DNA of 64,000 nucleotides from VFZP01 sp043755595 (GTDB taxonomy: Bacteria > Acidobacteriota > Terriglobia > Bryobacterales > Bryobacteraceae). The stretch covers positions 1 through 64,000 of the forward strand of contig JAYUSQ010000257.1 in NCBI GenBank assembly GCA_043755595.1, written 5' to 3'. How positions within the stretch are numbered: the stretch's first letter is position 1; each line of letters opens with the position of its first letter. Position numbers and translations under genes: made by a program. Under the pieces are notes generated by a model. It was not told the origin of the DNA. It ran no database searches and was given only the letters and a program-made list of their open reading frames with translations. This document shows positions 38,072 to 46,959 of this stretch, piece after piece.

Positions 38072-39813
38072 GCAATAATTCTCCCACCAATAAACCGATC
38101 AAACTACCTGGCCAAGAACCCGAAGGGATGCAGGAGCGCCTGCTGATTGCCTTCGCGCTGATCGGCGTGGTGCTGATGGGCATGCAGTACTTCATGCCAG
38201 CAACTCCGGAGACCAAAACGGCTGCGCCCGCGAAGAAGCAGGAACAGACGAAATCGACTCCGGCCGGCGCCCCTATTACGGCGGCCACGGCTGCGGCAGC
38301 GACGCCGGGCAAAACACAAGCCGCCAAGCCCGCCGCCAATACGGCAATCGTTGCGTCAGTGGATGAAAACGCCACCATAGAGACGGCGTTGTATCGGGTC
38401 GTGTTCTCCAATCGCGGCGCGGTGGTGCGGAGTTGGATTCTCAAGAAGTACAAGGACAGCGACGGCAAACCGCTGGAATTGGTGAATGCGGCCGCCCAGG
38501 GAAAAACCGTGTTCCCGATGGCGTTGCGCTTCCACGAGGGGCAATCGGCTGAAGCGCTCAACAGCGCGCCTTATGTGATGCGGCTGACGTCCGACAAACT
38601 GCGGGTCGATTTTGAATACTCGCAGGGTGAATGGTACGCCCGGAAGAGCATCTCCTTCCAGCCGGATTCGTATCTGTCGCGCGTGACTTCGGAAGTACGC
38701 AATACGGGCCAAGCCAAACCGCATTTAGTTTACTGGCGCGGCGGCTTCGGCGATGCTTCGGTGGTGGGCGCGGCAGCGGCGCAACTATCGGTCCGCTATG
38801 ACGTTGTCGAAGGATTCCTTCAATTGACCCCAGGCGAGATCGGAACTCCGCAAGCGCATCGCGGCCGGTTCACGTTTGCCGGCATCAGCGACTCATTTTT
38901 CGCCGCCGTAGCCTTGCCCGACACCGAACGGGACTTCGAGATCCACTCCATGGCGGACCAACTCGACAATCCGACGGACAAAAAACCCGAGGCCAATGCG
39001 GGCGTGGCCGTGGGCGGCGATGCCATTAACGCTTTCCAGCTTTTCGTCGGCCCCAAGGATACGCGGCTGCTCTCCAGTATTTCGCCCCGCCTTGAGCAGT
39101 TGGTCGACTTCGGTTATTTCGGCCTGCTCGCCAAGCCCTTGTTCCTGGCGCTGCGCTGGCTGCATGACAACTTCGCGCATAACTATGGCTGGGCGATCGT
39201 CATTGCCACCGTCATCATCAACTTCATTCTGCTGCCGCTGAAGTTCACCAGTCTGAAGTCGATGAAGAAGATGTCTTCGTTGCAGCCGCAAATCGCAGCG
39301 ATTAACGACAAATACAAAGGGCTGAGCCTAACCGATCCGAAGGCGCAAAACAAGAATCAGGAGGTCATGGACCTCTACAAGAAACACGGCGTCAATCCGG
39401 CCGGGGGGTGCGTACCGATGGCGCTGCAGATCCCGTTCTTCATCGCTTTCTATAAGGTCCTGTCGAGCGCGATCGATCTGCGTGGGGCTGAGTGGCTCTG
39501 GGTGACCGATCTTTCCAGGCCTGAAACCATCCCGCTTCGCATCCTGCCCATCGCCATGATCGCCAGCCAATTCTTCATGCAGAAGATGACGCCGGCGACT
39601 TCGGCCGACCCGGCCCAGCAGCGGATCATGATGTTGATGCCCCTGATGATGGGCTTCATGTTCTACGGGGTCTCGGCGGGCCTGGTGTTATACTGGCTGA
39701 CGGGCAATCTGGTGGGAATCGCGCAACAATGGTTCTTTAATCGGATGTTTACCGAGCCAGTCGCGGTGAAATCCTCCGTACCGGCTCCTGCTGCCGCAAA
39801 GAAAAAGAAGTAA
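38068..39813 (+). CDS. yidC: Membrane protein insertase YidC
   Basis: YidC inserts and folds inner-membrane proteins, alone or with Sec. The 581 residues show the Gram-negative form: one N-terminal membrane helix, an Ala/Thr/Lys-rich linker, the large periplasmic P1 beta domain, and the conserved C-terminal core with helices starting near LRWLHDNFAHNYGWAIVIAT. NQEVMDLYKKHGVNPAGGCV and the final membrane segments follow. It ends in a lysine-rich tail. The order with rpmH, rnpA, yidD, jag and mnmE is the widely conserved one. Confidence 0.97.
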   Translation: MSNNSPTNKPIKLPGQEPEGMQERLLIAFALIGVVLMGMQYFMPATPETKTAAPAKKQEQTKSTPAGAPITAATAAAATPGKTQAAKPAANTAIVASVDENATIETALYRVVFSNRGAVVRSWILKKYKDSDGKPLELVNAAAQGKTVFPMALRFHEGQSAEALNSAPYVMRLTSDKLRVDFEYSQGEWYARKSISFQPDSYLSRVTSEVRNTGQAKPHLVYWRGGFGDASVVGAAAAQLSVRYDVVEGFLQLTPGEIGTPQAHRGRFTFAGISDSFFAAVALPDTERDFEIHSMADQLDNPTDKKPEANAGVAVGGDAINAFQLFVGPKDTRLLSSISPRLEQLVDFGYFGLLAKPLFLALRWLHDNFAHNYGWAIVIATVIINFILLPLKFTSLKSMKKMSSLQPQIAAINDKYKGLSLTDPKAQNKNQEVMDLYKKHGVNPAGGCVPMALQIPFFIAFYKVLSSAIDLRGAEWLWVTDLSRPETIPLRILPIAMIASQFFMQKMTPATSADPAQQRIMMLMPLMMGFMFYGVSAGLVLYWLTGNLVGIAQQWFFNRMFTEPVAVKSSVPAPAAAKKKK

Positions 39814-39828
39814 CCTGGGTAATTCGCC

Positions 39829-40455
39829 GTGAGCCAACGTTACAACATCGCCGAGCACGGTCCGAAGATCGAAGCGTTTCTAAAGAAACTGCTGCCGCTG
39901 CTGGGCGTTCACGTTGAGTTTGAGATGGCGGAGAACGAAACTCTGCATCCGGAGTTCGAGAATCCCGATATCCGCGTGAAGTTTACGGGCCGCGACATCG
40001 ATCAGCTTCTGGCCAACAAGACCGAAATGATGCTGGCGCTGGAGCATCTCACGCTTGAAATGCTGCGGGTTCCCTCCGAACAGCATAGCCGGATTTGCTT
40101 CGACGCCAACGACCACAGAGTGCTGCGAATCGAAGAGCTTCGCGCCAGCGCCGGGCAGGCCGCCGAGCGAGTCAAAAGCAACAAGGCGCCGTTCCGTTTT
40201 AATCCGATGAATAGCCGTGAACGCCGCATTCTGCATCTGGCGTTGCGCGGAGAAACCGAATTGCGCAGCGAGAGCGAAGGCATGGAGCCGCGCCGTTACG
40301 TTGTGATTTATCCGGCGGGCATGGCGTCGCAACCGCCGCCCCCGGAGTTTGAACGTTCGCTCTATGCGCGTCCTTCCAGCGGCGGCCAAGGCGGCGGTCC
40401 ACCCCGGCGCGGACCCGGTGGACGGGATCGCGGCCCGCGGCCTCCTCGTCCTTAA
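39829..40455 (+). CDS. jag: Jag/KhpB-type KH-R3H RNA-binding protein
   Basis: This 208-residue protein has a KH-like domain (residues about 45-110, DIDQLLANKTEMMLALEHLT) and an R3H domain with the RxxxH core in NSRERRILHLALRGE. A glycine/arginine-rich tail (RRGPGGRDRGPRPPRP) likely adds RNA affinity. It lacks the Jag_N domain found in Firmicutes. KhpB-type proteins bind many transcripts; the target set here is unknown. GTG start, 15 bp after yidC; mnmE follows directly. Confidence 0.88.
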   Translation: MSQRYNIAEHGPKIEAFLKKLLPLLGVHVEFEMAENETLHPEFENPDIRVKFTGRDIDQLLANKTEMMLALEHLTLEMLRVPSEQHSRICFDANDHRVLRIEELRASAGQAAERVKSNKAPFRFNPMNSRERRILHLALRGETELRSESEGMEPRRYVVIYPAGMASQPPPPEFERSLYARPSSGGQGGGPPRRGPGGRDRGPRPPRP

Positions 40456-41796
40456 GTGCCATCCACCATCGCAGCCATTTCTACTCCGCCTGGGCGAGGC
40501 GGCCTTGGGGTCGTGCGCCTTTCGGGCGATCAGTCGCGCGCGATCGCGGAGCGGATTCTGCGTTTTCCGCGCGTTGCGGCGTGGCAGCCATGGTCGGCGC
40601 AGTTGGCTGAGCTGCTCGACAGCGACGCGCGGGTGGTCGATCAAGTCGTCGTCACCTGCTTCCCCGCTCCGCGATCCTACACTGCTGAAGACGTTGTAGA
40701 GATATCGTGCCACGGCTCGCCCGTCGTGCTTCATCACTGCCTGGAACAATGTCTGCGCTCGGGAGCCCAGCTGGCCGAGCCTGGCGAGTTCACGATGCGC
40801 GCCTTCACGAACGGCCGTATCGACCTTGCACAAGCCGAAGCGGTGCGGGATCTGATCGACTCCACCACGCTTTATCAAGCACGCATCGCGGCCCGTCAAC
40901 TGGATGGGTCGGTTTCGCGCCGTCTGGCTCCGACAAAAACCGCGCTGCTCGAACTGATCGCCTTGCTCGAAGCCGGAATCGACTTCGCGGACAACGACAT
41001 CGACATCGCCCCCGACGCGGAGATTGCGCGGCGCATCGCGCCTATCGAGAGCGAGCTTCGCCGCCTGGCCGGGAGTTTCGCGTACGGGAAGCTCGTACAC
41101 GGCGGCTTCACGCTCGCCATCGTCGGACGTCCGAATGTCGGCAAGAGCAGTTTGTTCAACCGGCTGTTGGAGCAGGATCGTGCGATTGTGACGGAAATGG
41201 CAGGCACCACGCGCGATCTGGTTTCGGAAACGGCGGCGATCGAAGGAATCCCCGTGCGCTTTGTCGACACTGCGGGCATTCGCGGCGAAGGCGCCGGCGT
41301 CGTCGAGTCTCTTGGTATCGAGCGCAGCTATCAGGCGATGGCCGACTCGGACTTGACCATCGTGGTGTTCGATGCATCGGCCACGGCACTTACAGCCGAG
41401 GACGACGCCTTGATCGAACGCGCAAGAAGGCAGGGGCGGCATCTGATCGTGTCGAATAAGTCCGACCTCCGGACGCCCAACCTTGGGCTGGCCGTCTCCG
41501 CCCTGTCCGGCGAAGGCATCGCCAGCCTGCGCCGCGCCATTATCGAGGCCGTCGCGCCCGTTGGCGAAGACAGCCAGCGGGACGGTTTCATCACCTCGCT
41601 CCGGCACGAGCAACTGCTGCGCGAAAGCGTCGAGGCGCTACGACACGCGGCGGATGCGCTGGGCCATCGGCTGCCGCACGAGATGTTGCTGCTTGACCTG
41701 TACGCGGCGCTCCAGCCGATCGACGCTATTACGGGCGCGACGACGGCGGACGATATCCTCAATCGGATCTTCTCCAGCTTCTGCATCGGGAAATAG
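40456..41796 (+). CDS. mnmE: tRNA uridine-5-carboxymethylaminomethyl modification GTPase MnmE
   Basis: MnmE with MnmG modifies U34 of some tRNAs. The N-terminal folate-binding domain (TIAAISTPPGRGGLGVVRLS), the G domain with GRPNVGKSS, the DTAGIR switch and NKSD, and the C-terminal FCIGK that carries the catalytic Cys are all present. Length (446) is normal. The GTG start abuts the jag stop. The partner gene mnmG does not follow, unlike in many genomes. Confidence 0.97.
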   Translation: MPSTIAAISTPPGRGGLGVVRLSGDQSRAIAERILRFPRVAAWQPWSAQLAELLDSDARVVDQVVVTCFPAPRSYTAEDVVEISCHGSPVVLHHCLEQCLRSGAQLAEPGEFTMRAFTNGRIDLAQAEAVRDLIDSTTLYQARIAARQLDGSVSRRLAPTKTALLELIALLEAGIDFADNDIDIAPDAEIARRIAPIESELRRLAGSFAYGKLVHGGFTLAIVGRPNVGKSSLFNRLLEQDRAIVTEMAGTTRDLVSETAAIEGIPVRFVDTAGIRGEGAGVVESLGIERSYQAMADSDLTIVVFDASATALTAEDDALIERARRQGRHLIVSNKSDLRTPNLGLAVSALSGEGIASLRRAIIEAVAPVGEDSQRDGFITSLRHEQLLRESVEALRHAADALGHRLPHEMLLLDLYAALQPIDAITGATTADDILNRIFSSFCIGK

Positions 41797-41884
41797 CCGT
41801 AACGTGGTCCTACCCTCAACACAGTAGAACGCTGTTTCTCCGAAACCCTTCGGCGCCGGGGTGCATACAATAAGGCAGAGACAA

Positions 41885-44062
41885 ATGATCAAACCCTACG
41901 TGTGCCTGCGCGGGCTGTACTTGGCCGCTGCGGCTGTTTTCACTATTACGCCGATGGCCGCCCAGCAGCCGCCGGTCGTACCGCAGATCACTTGCGACGC
42001 GACGGCCGAACCGCTCACTTTTCGTTCGGAAGGCCTGAGCGAACGGATAGGCGAAATTGTTTTGACCTGCGCCGGACCATCGACCGGCACCGTTTCGGCT
42101 TCGCTCACGCTTGGCATGTCTCACGCGTTGGGCAACAAACTTTCCGGCGAATTCCTGCAGGACACGCGCGTCGTGGCGCAAACCGCATCGGGGCAGCAGA
42201 CGTTGGTCAGCACCGGGTTTCTGGTCAGTCCCACCGTTGTCGTATTCGGCTCGTTCAGTTTCGTCATGCCACCCAGCGGTCAAACCAGCTTCGTCATCAC
42301 AGGGCTTCGCATCGCGGGCAACCCGTCTAACAACAGCCCGGTGACCGCGCGCATAGGCACCAGCGGCCAGACGTCGATCGGCATTCGCAACAACCCGGTT
42401 ACCGTGGGCGTGCCGCAACGAGGCTTGCTCACCAGCGGCACATCGGCACGTATCGTCTGCACCAGTTCTTCTTTGCCCGAAGAAATCAACTTCGGCACGC
42501 TGGTGAACGCGGGCGTGCGCTTTGCCACCACCCGTGTCACCGAAGGCTTCCCCGGCGCGTTTGAACCGCGCACCAACCCACTCGCGCAAGGCACGCGCAT
42601 CATTATTCGCTATGCCGGCCTGCCGTCGAAAGCGCGGTTATTCCTGCCCGACTTTATCGCCGGGTCGACAGCTAGCGATCCCACCTCAGCGGGTGATCTG
42701 GGCTGGCCCGCTTCGGCCGGCAGCTACTCGGGCGGCACTGGGGGCATGTTGCTCCTCGCCCGCGTCCCTAACGCGGACGGCAACGGTTTCGGAGACACGC
42801 CGCGCAATCCGCCGGGTATCTATCTCAATGGCATGAGTGAGTTGTTCCTGCGCGGCGGCGAAGGCTCGGTCACCTATGAAGTGCTCGACGCCAACTCGCA
42901 AGCTTTTGAGAGCGCGCAGATTCCCACCTTCATCGCGCTGCCCCGCGATAGCGGCCAGGACGGCACGGTAGCGACGGCGCAGGTTACGTTCGCTCCGCTG
43001 TCGTCGATCGCAGAGCCTCACGCCTCAGCGCCGATTCCGCGCTTCCGGGACGTGGCCGCGCCGCTCGACTGCACCTTGTTGCGCGATTGCACGGCCGGTT
43101 ATTTTCCGCGTCTGGTAGTGGACGCGCCCGCGCTTGATTTCAACGTTTCCGCTTCGCCCGGTTTCTATCAGAAGTTCATTCGCGTGCTCAACGACAACCA
43201 GGGCCTGATGAACTGGAACACGAAGATTCAGTACCGGAACGGCGCCGGCTGGCTGAAGATCTTTCCAGAGGCCGGCGTGAATAACGCCTCGCTCAATCTG
43301 TCGGCGTTCCCGGAAAAACTTGCGCCGGGGTTGTACGAAGCGACACTAACGATCGACGCCGGGCCGCTTGCTGGCACGCGCGTATTCGCCGTGCGCCTGA
43401 CCGTGGCCGGCGACACCCCGCCCCCTGCCGGCACGTCTCCGCAGATCCGCATCGTGTCCAGCTACTTGAGCGAACAAGCCACGACGCTGGTCCCCGGTTC
43501 GCTCGCTTCGATACGCGGCCTGCGGCTGTTGGGGCAGGACGTGAAGGTCACCTTCGATGGGTTTCCGGCGCAAGTCGTCGCGTCGGGCGCATCGGGCAAC
43601 GAGCAGAAGCTCGACATCGTGACGCCTGTTTCGCTGGGCACGCAGAAGACCGCGGTGATGCAGGTGAACGTCAATGGCGTGGCGAGCCTGGGGCAGAGCG
43701 TCAACCTGACTCCCGCCGCGCCAGTGATCTTTCCCAATGGCCTGCTCAACCAGGATGGGACTCCGAATTCGATAAACAGCCCAGAGGCGCCGGGCCGCTT
43801 GTTCAGCGTCTACGCGACGGGTCTACCGGCAGAGGGCCTCGGCTTTATCTCCGTGAAGATTCACGACCGCGAGATATCGCAGCCGCAATACGCCGGCCCC
43901 GCGCCAGGCCTGCCCGGGATTCAGCAGGTAAATTTTTTCATCCCCGAAGATTTGCCTTCGATGCAAAGTGAGGCGCTGGTGTGCGGAACCTCAGCGCTGG
44001 CGAACAATACGCGTGTTTGTTCGCGGCCCTATACGATCCAACTGAAGCGCAACGACGAGTAA
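41885..44062 (+). CDS. Secreted protein with TIGR03437-like C-terminal domain
   Basis: A signal peptide (LYLAAAAVFTITPMAAQQ) is followed by several beta-sandwich segments. The C-terminal 180 residues (LVPGSLASIRGLRLLG, DIVTPVSLGTQKTAVMQVNV, RLFSVYATGLPAEG, PGIQQVNFFIPEDLPS) resemble TIGR03437, a domain family strongly expanded in Solibacter. Its role is unknown; a surface or extracellular role is likely. The gene interrupts the mnmE-rlmH neighbourhood, and its stop is 2 bp before the rlmH start. This domain supports the taxonomic guess. Confidence 0.75.
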   Translation: MIKPYVCLRGLYLAAAAVFTITPMAAQQPPVVPQITCDATAEPLTFRSEGLSERIGEIVLTCAGPSTGTVSASLTLGMSHALGNKLSGEFLQDTRVVAQTASGQQTLVSTGFLVSPTVVVFGSFSFVMPPSGQTSFVITGLRIAGNPSNNSPVTARIGTSGQTSIGIRNNPVTVGVPQRGLLTSGTSARIVCTSSSLPEEINFGTLVNAGVRFATTRVTEGFPGAFEPRTNPLAQGTRIIIRYAGLPSKARLFLPDFIAGSTASDPTSAGDLGWPASAGSYSGGTGGMLLLARVPNADGNGFGDTPRNPPGIYLNGMSELFLRGGEGSVTYEVLDANSQAFESAQIPTFIALPRDSGQDGTVATAQVTFAPLSSIAEPHASAPIPRFRDVAAPLDCTLLRDCTAGYFPRLVVDAPALDFNVSASPGFYQKFIRVLNDNQGLMNWNTKIQYRNGAGWLKIFPEAGVNNASLNLSAFPEKLAPGLYEATLTIDAGPLAGTRVFAVRLTVAGDTPPPAGTSPQIRIVSSYLSEQATTLVPGSLASIRGLRLLGQDVKVTFDGFPAQVVASGASGNEQKLDIVTPVSLGTQKTAVMQVNVNGVASLGQSVNLTPAAPVIFPNGLLNQDGTPNSINSPEAPGRLFSVYATGLPAEGLGFISVKIHDREISQPQYAGPAPGLPGIQQVNFFIPEDLPSMQSEALVCGTSALANNTRVCSRPYTIQLKRNDE

Positions 44063-44064
44063 CG

Positions 44065-44484
44065 GTGAAGGTCTTCGTCTATTTCATTGGCAAGCCGCGC
44101 GACGAACATTCGAACGCCATGGCGGCGGAGTTTTTGAAGCGCACCTCGCGCTACGCCAACGCGGAGATGCGGGAAATCGACCCGGCGCGGACTGACTTTT
44201 GGCAGCGGCACGCCGCTAGCCGGAAGATTCTGCTGGACCCCGCCGGGCGCACCATGGCGACCGCGGCCTTCGTCGAGGTGATCCGTAAACTTGAAGATGA
44301 AGGCCGCGACGTAGCGTTCGTCATTGGCGGACACGCCGGTTTCGACGCCGGCTGGAAGAGCCGCGCCGACCTTCTTTTATCGCTTTCCGCCATGACTTTT
44401 CCGCACGAATTGGCGCGCGCTATGCTGTGCGAACAGGTCTATCGCGCTTTTGCCACCTTGCGAGGCCACCCATACCCGCGCTAA
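44065..44484 (+). CDS. rlmH: 23S rRNA pseudouridine-1915 N3-methyltransferase RlmH
   Basis: RlmH is a small SPOUT methyltransferase acting on the 70S ribosome. The SAM-binding knot (VIGGHAGFD) and the C-terminal EQVYRAFATLRGHPY are diagnostic. I chose GTG 44065, which encodes the family's KVFVYFIGKPRD start; the longer frame from 43981 lies inside the previous gene. At 139 residues it is slightly shorter than the usual 155. It precedes accD by 22 bp. Confidence 0.92.
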   Translation: MKVFVYFIGKPRDEHSNAMAAEFLKRTSRYANAEMREIDPARTDFWQRHAASRKILLDPAGRTMATAAFVEVIRKLEDEGRDVAFVIGGHAGFDAGWKSRADLLLSLSAMTFPHELARAMLCEQVYRAFATLRGHPYPR

Positions 44485-44506
44485 CGTGGTTTGAGCGCAT
44501 TTTTGA

Positions 44507-45367
44507 ATGGCCTGGTTTACCCGTAAAGAGCCGAGTCTCACCTCCGAACCCGACGACAGCGAACATAAAGTCAAAACCGAAGGGTTGTGGCTGAAGTGCG
44601 ACGGCTGCAGCCAAGTAATTTGGCGTAAGACCCTTGAAGAGAATCAATGGCTGTGCGAGAAGTGCGGCTATCATTTCAGGATCGACGCAGTGATGCGTTT
44701 GACCTTGCTTTTCGACGGCGGCGCGATGGAGTTGCACGACAACACCCTCACCTCCACCGACCCGTTGAGCTTTACCGATTCGAAACCCTACAAGCAGCGC
44801 TTGGCCGATAATCTTCTGGCCACCGGTCAGCCTGACGCGGTCGTCTGCGCCAGCGGGAAGATCCTGGGACGCGCCGTGGAAGCATGCGCCATGGAACTGA
44901 AGTTCGTGGGCGGCAGCATGGGCGCCGTGGTGGGGGAGAAAATCACGAGAGCGATTGAGCGCGCCATTGAGAAGCGCTCGCCCGTGGTGATCGTGTCCGC
45001 CTCCGGCGGCGCCCGCATGCAGGAAGGCGCCATCAGCCTGATGCAGATGGCCAAGATCTCTTCGGCCTTGATGTTGCTGGATGAAGCGCGGCTGCCGTAT
45101 ATCAGCGTGTTGACCGATCCCACGACCGGCGGCGTGACGGCAAGCTACGCCATGTTGGGCGACCTCAACATCGCCGAGCCTGGCGCGCTGATCGGTTTCG
45201 CCGGACCGCGCGTGATCGAGCAGACGATCCGCCAAAAACTGCCCGCAGGTTTCCAACGCAGCGAGTTCCTTCTGCAGCACGGGTTCCTGGACGCCGTGGT
45301 GAAGCGCAACGAACTGCGCGCCTACCTGGCGCAGGCATTCGACTTCTTCTGCGGCAAGTTGTCATGA
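44507..45367 (+). CDS. accD: Acetyl-CoA carboxylase carboxyltransferase subunit beta
   Basis: AccD with AccA transfers the carboxyl group from biotin to acetyl-CoA in fatty-acid synthesis. The N-terminal zinc ribbon has Cys31, Cys34, Cys50 and Cys53. The crotonase-like core carries SASGGARMQEG and the TDPTTGGVTASYA strand. Length is typical. The stop overlaps the next gene by 4 bp. Confidence 0.96.
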   Translation: MAWFTRKEPSLTSEPDDSEHKVKTEGLWLKCDGCSQVIWRKTLEENQWLCEKCGYHFRIDAVMRLTLLFDGGAMELHDNTLTSTDPLSFTDSKPYKQRLADNLLATGQPDAVVCASGKILGRAVEACAMELKFVGGSMGAVVGEKITRAIERAIEKRSPVVIVSASGGARMQEGAISLMQMAKISSALMLLDEARLPYISVLTDPTTGGVTASYAMLGDLNIAEPGALIGFAGPRVIEQTIRQKLPAGFQRSEFLLQHGFLDAVVKRNELRAYLAQAFDFFCGKLS

Positions 45368-46959
45368 AACCGCGCGGTGCCCATAAGGGAGCGCTTTTCT
45401 GCTTACTCCTGGCGGCGGCGACGCCCCTTCCCGCAGCCAACTATGACTTGCTGATCCGCAACGCGCGCGTGCTGGATGGCGCGGGGAATCCCTGGTTCCG
45501 GGCGGATATCGCCGTCCGCGAGGGGAAGATCGCCGCCATCGGCTCGCTCGGGCCTGCGGCGACGGCGGATCGTGTGATCGACGCGCAAGGCCGTATTGTG
45601 GCGCCCGGATTCATTGACGTTCACACTCACATTGAAGGCGCGGTGGAAAAGGTCCCACGTGGCGACAACTATCTGCTGGATGGAGTGACGTCGGTCATCA
45701 CCGGCAATTGCGGCGGTTCAAATGTGAAGGTCGCGGAGTGGTTCGACAAGATCGCGAAGCTCGGCCTGGGGTTGAACGTCGGCACGTTGATCGGGCATAA
45801 CTCGGTTCGCCGCGAAGTGATGGGTACGGTCAATCGGAAGGCTACCGCCGAAGAAATCGCGCGGATGCAAGAGTTGGTGGAGCAGGCGATGCGCGAAGGC
45901 GCCGTGGGATTTTCGACGGGCTTGATCTATATCCCTGGGACTTATTCCGAGACCAGCGAAGTGGTGTCGCTCGCCAAGGCAGCCGCGAAATACGGCGGCA
46001 CGTACGCGAGTCATATGCGCGACGAGGGCGACAAGATTGTGGACGCGATCAACGAAGCCGTGCTGGCCGGAAGAGAAGCCGGTATGCCCGTGCAGATCTC
46101 GCACTTCAAGATCGACAATCGCCGGTTATGGGGCGCCAGCGTCAAGTCGCTCGCGTTGATTGAAAAGTATCGAGCCGAAGGCGTGGACGTGGTGATCGAC
46201 CAGTATCCTTACGATCATTCTTCGACCAATCTCGGCATCACACTGCCCAGTTGGGCATTGGCCGATGGCGAAGGAGCGATCAAAGAGCGGCTGTCGTCTC
46301 CCGTCACGCGAGCGCGCATCAAACGCGAGATGCTGCGGATGCTGACGCAAAAAGGACATCCCAACTATTCCTACGCGATTGTGGCGGGCTTCGCTCCGGA
46401 CCGTTCACTCGAAGGCAAGACAATCTCGCAAATCAACCGCCTGCGCAAGCGTCCCGCGACGCCTTCGGCCGAAGCCGACACGATCATTGAGTTGATGGGC
46501 AAGGGCGGCGCGCAGATGGTGTACCACTCGATGTCGATGCTGGACGTCGATCGGATCATGAAGTATCCGCACACCGCGATCGCCAGCGACGGCGGCATTC
46601 GCGAGTTCGGTCTCGGCATGCCGCATCCGCGCTCCTACGGCACCAATGCCAGGGTCCTGGCTGAGTTCGTACGGCGGCGCAAATTGATCTCACTCGAAGA
46701 GGCCGTGCGCCGTATGACGTCGCTGCCCGCACGCACGTTCCACCTGCGCGACCGGGGCATGCTGCATGAAGGCATGGCGGCCGACATCCTGATATTCGAT
46801 CCGTCCAAAGTGTCGGACAAGGCCACCTATCAGGCCCCGCATGCCTACACGGAAGGCTTTGATTTCGTTTTCGTCAACGGCGTCGCGATGGTGGAGGACG
46901 GGAAATTGACCGATCGCCGCAGCGGCCAGGTTCTCAGGCATTCAGCCACAGTTCAATAA
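45364..46959 (+). CDS. N-acyl-D-amino-acid deacylase (D-aminoacylase)
   Basis: This amidohydrolase releases D-amino acids from N-acyl derivatives. After a signal peptide (ALFCLLLAAATPLPAA) it shows the HxH metal motif in DVHTHIEGA, the conserved TGNCGGSN, the YASHMRDEGD and VQISHFKI ligand regions, and ASDGGIREFG with the catalytic Asp. The signal peptide suggests action in the periplasm, for example on peptidoglycan-derived D-residues; that is inference. It overlaps accD by 4 bp and abuts the ABC-F gene. Confidence 0.9.
   Translation: MKPRGAHKGALFCLLLAAATPLPAANYDLLIRNARVLDGAGNPWFRADIAVREGKIAAIGSLGPAATADRVIDAQGRIVAPGFIDVHTHIEGAVEKVPRGDNYLLDGVTSVITGNCGGSNVKVAEWFDKIAKLGLGLNVGTLIGHNSVRREVMGTVNRKATAEEIARMQELVEQAMREGAVGFSTGLIYIPGTYSETSEVVSLAKAAAKYGGTYASHMRDEGDKIVDAINEAVLAGREAGMPVQISHFKIDNRRLWGASVKSLALIEKYRAEGVDVVIDQYPYDHSSTNLGITLPSWALADGEGAIKERLSSPVTRARIKREMLRMLTQKGHPNYSYAIVAGFAPDRSLEGKTISQINRLRKRPATPSAEADTIIELMGKGGAQMVYHSMSMLDVDRIMKYPHTAIASDGGIREFGLGMPHPRSYGTNARVLAEFVRRRKLISLEEAVRRMTSLPARTFHLRDRGMLHEGMAADILIFDPSKVSDKATYQAPHAYTEGFDFVFVNGVAMVEDGKLTDRRSGQVLRHSATVQ

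Noticed and set aside
39880..41613. A 577-codon minus-strand open frame
   Set aside because: It is antisense to jag and mnmE, both of which carry full family motifs; there is no recognisable domain in the frame.
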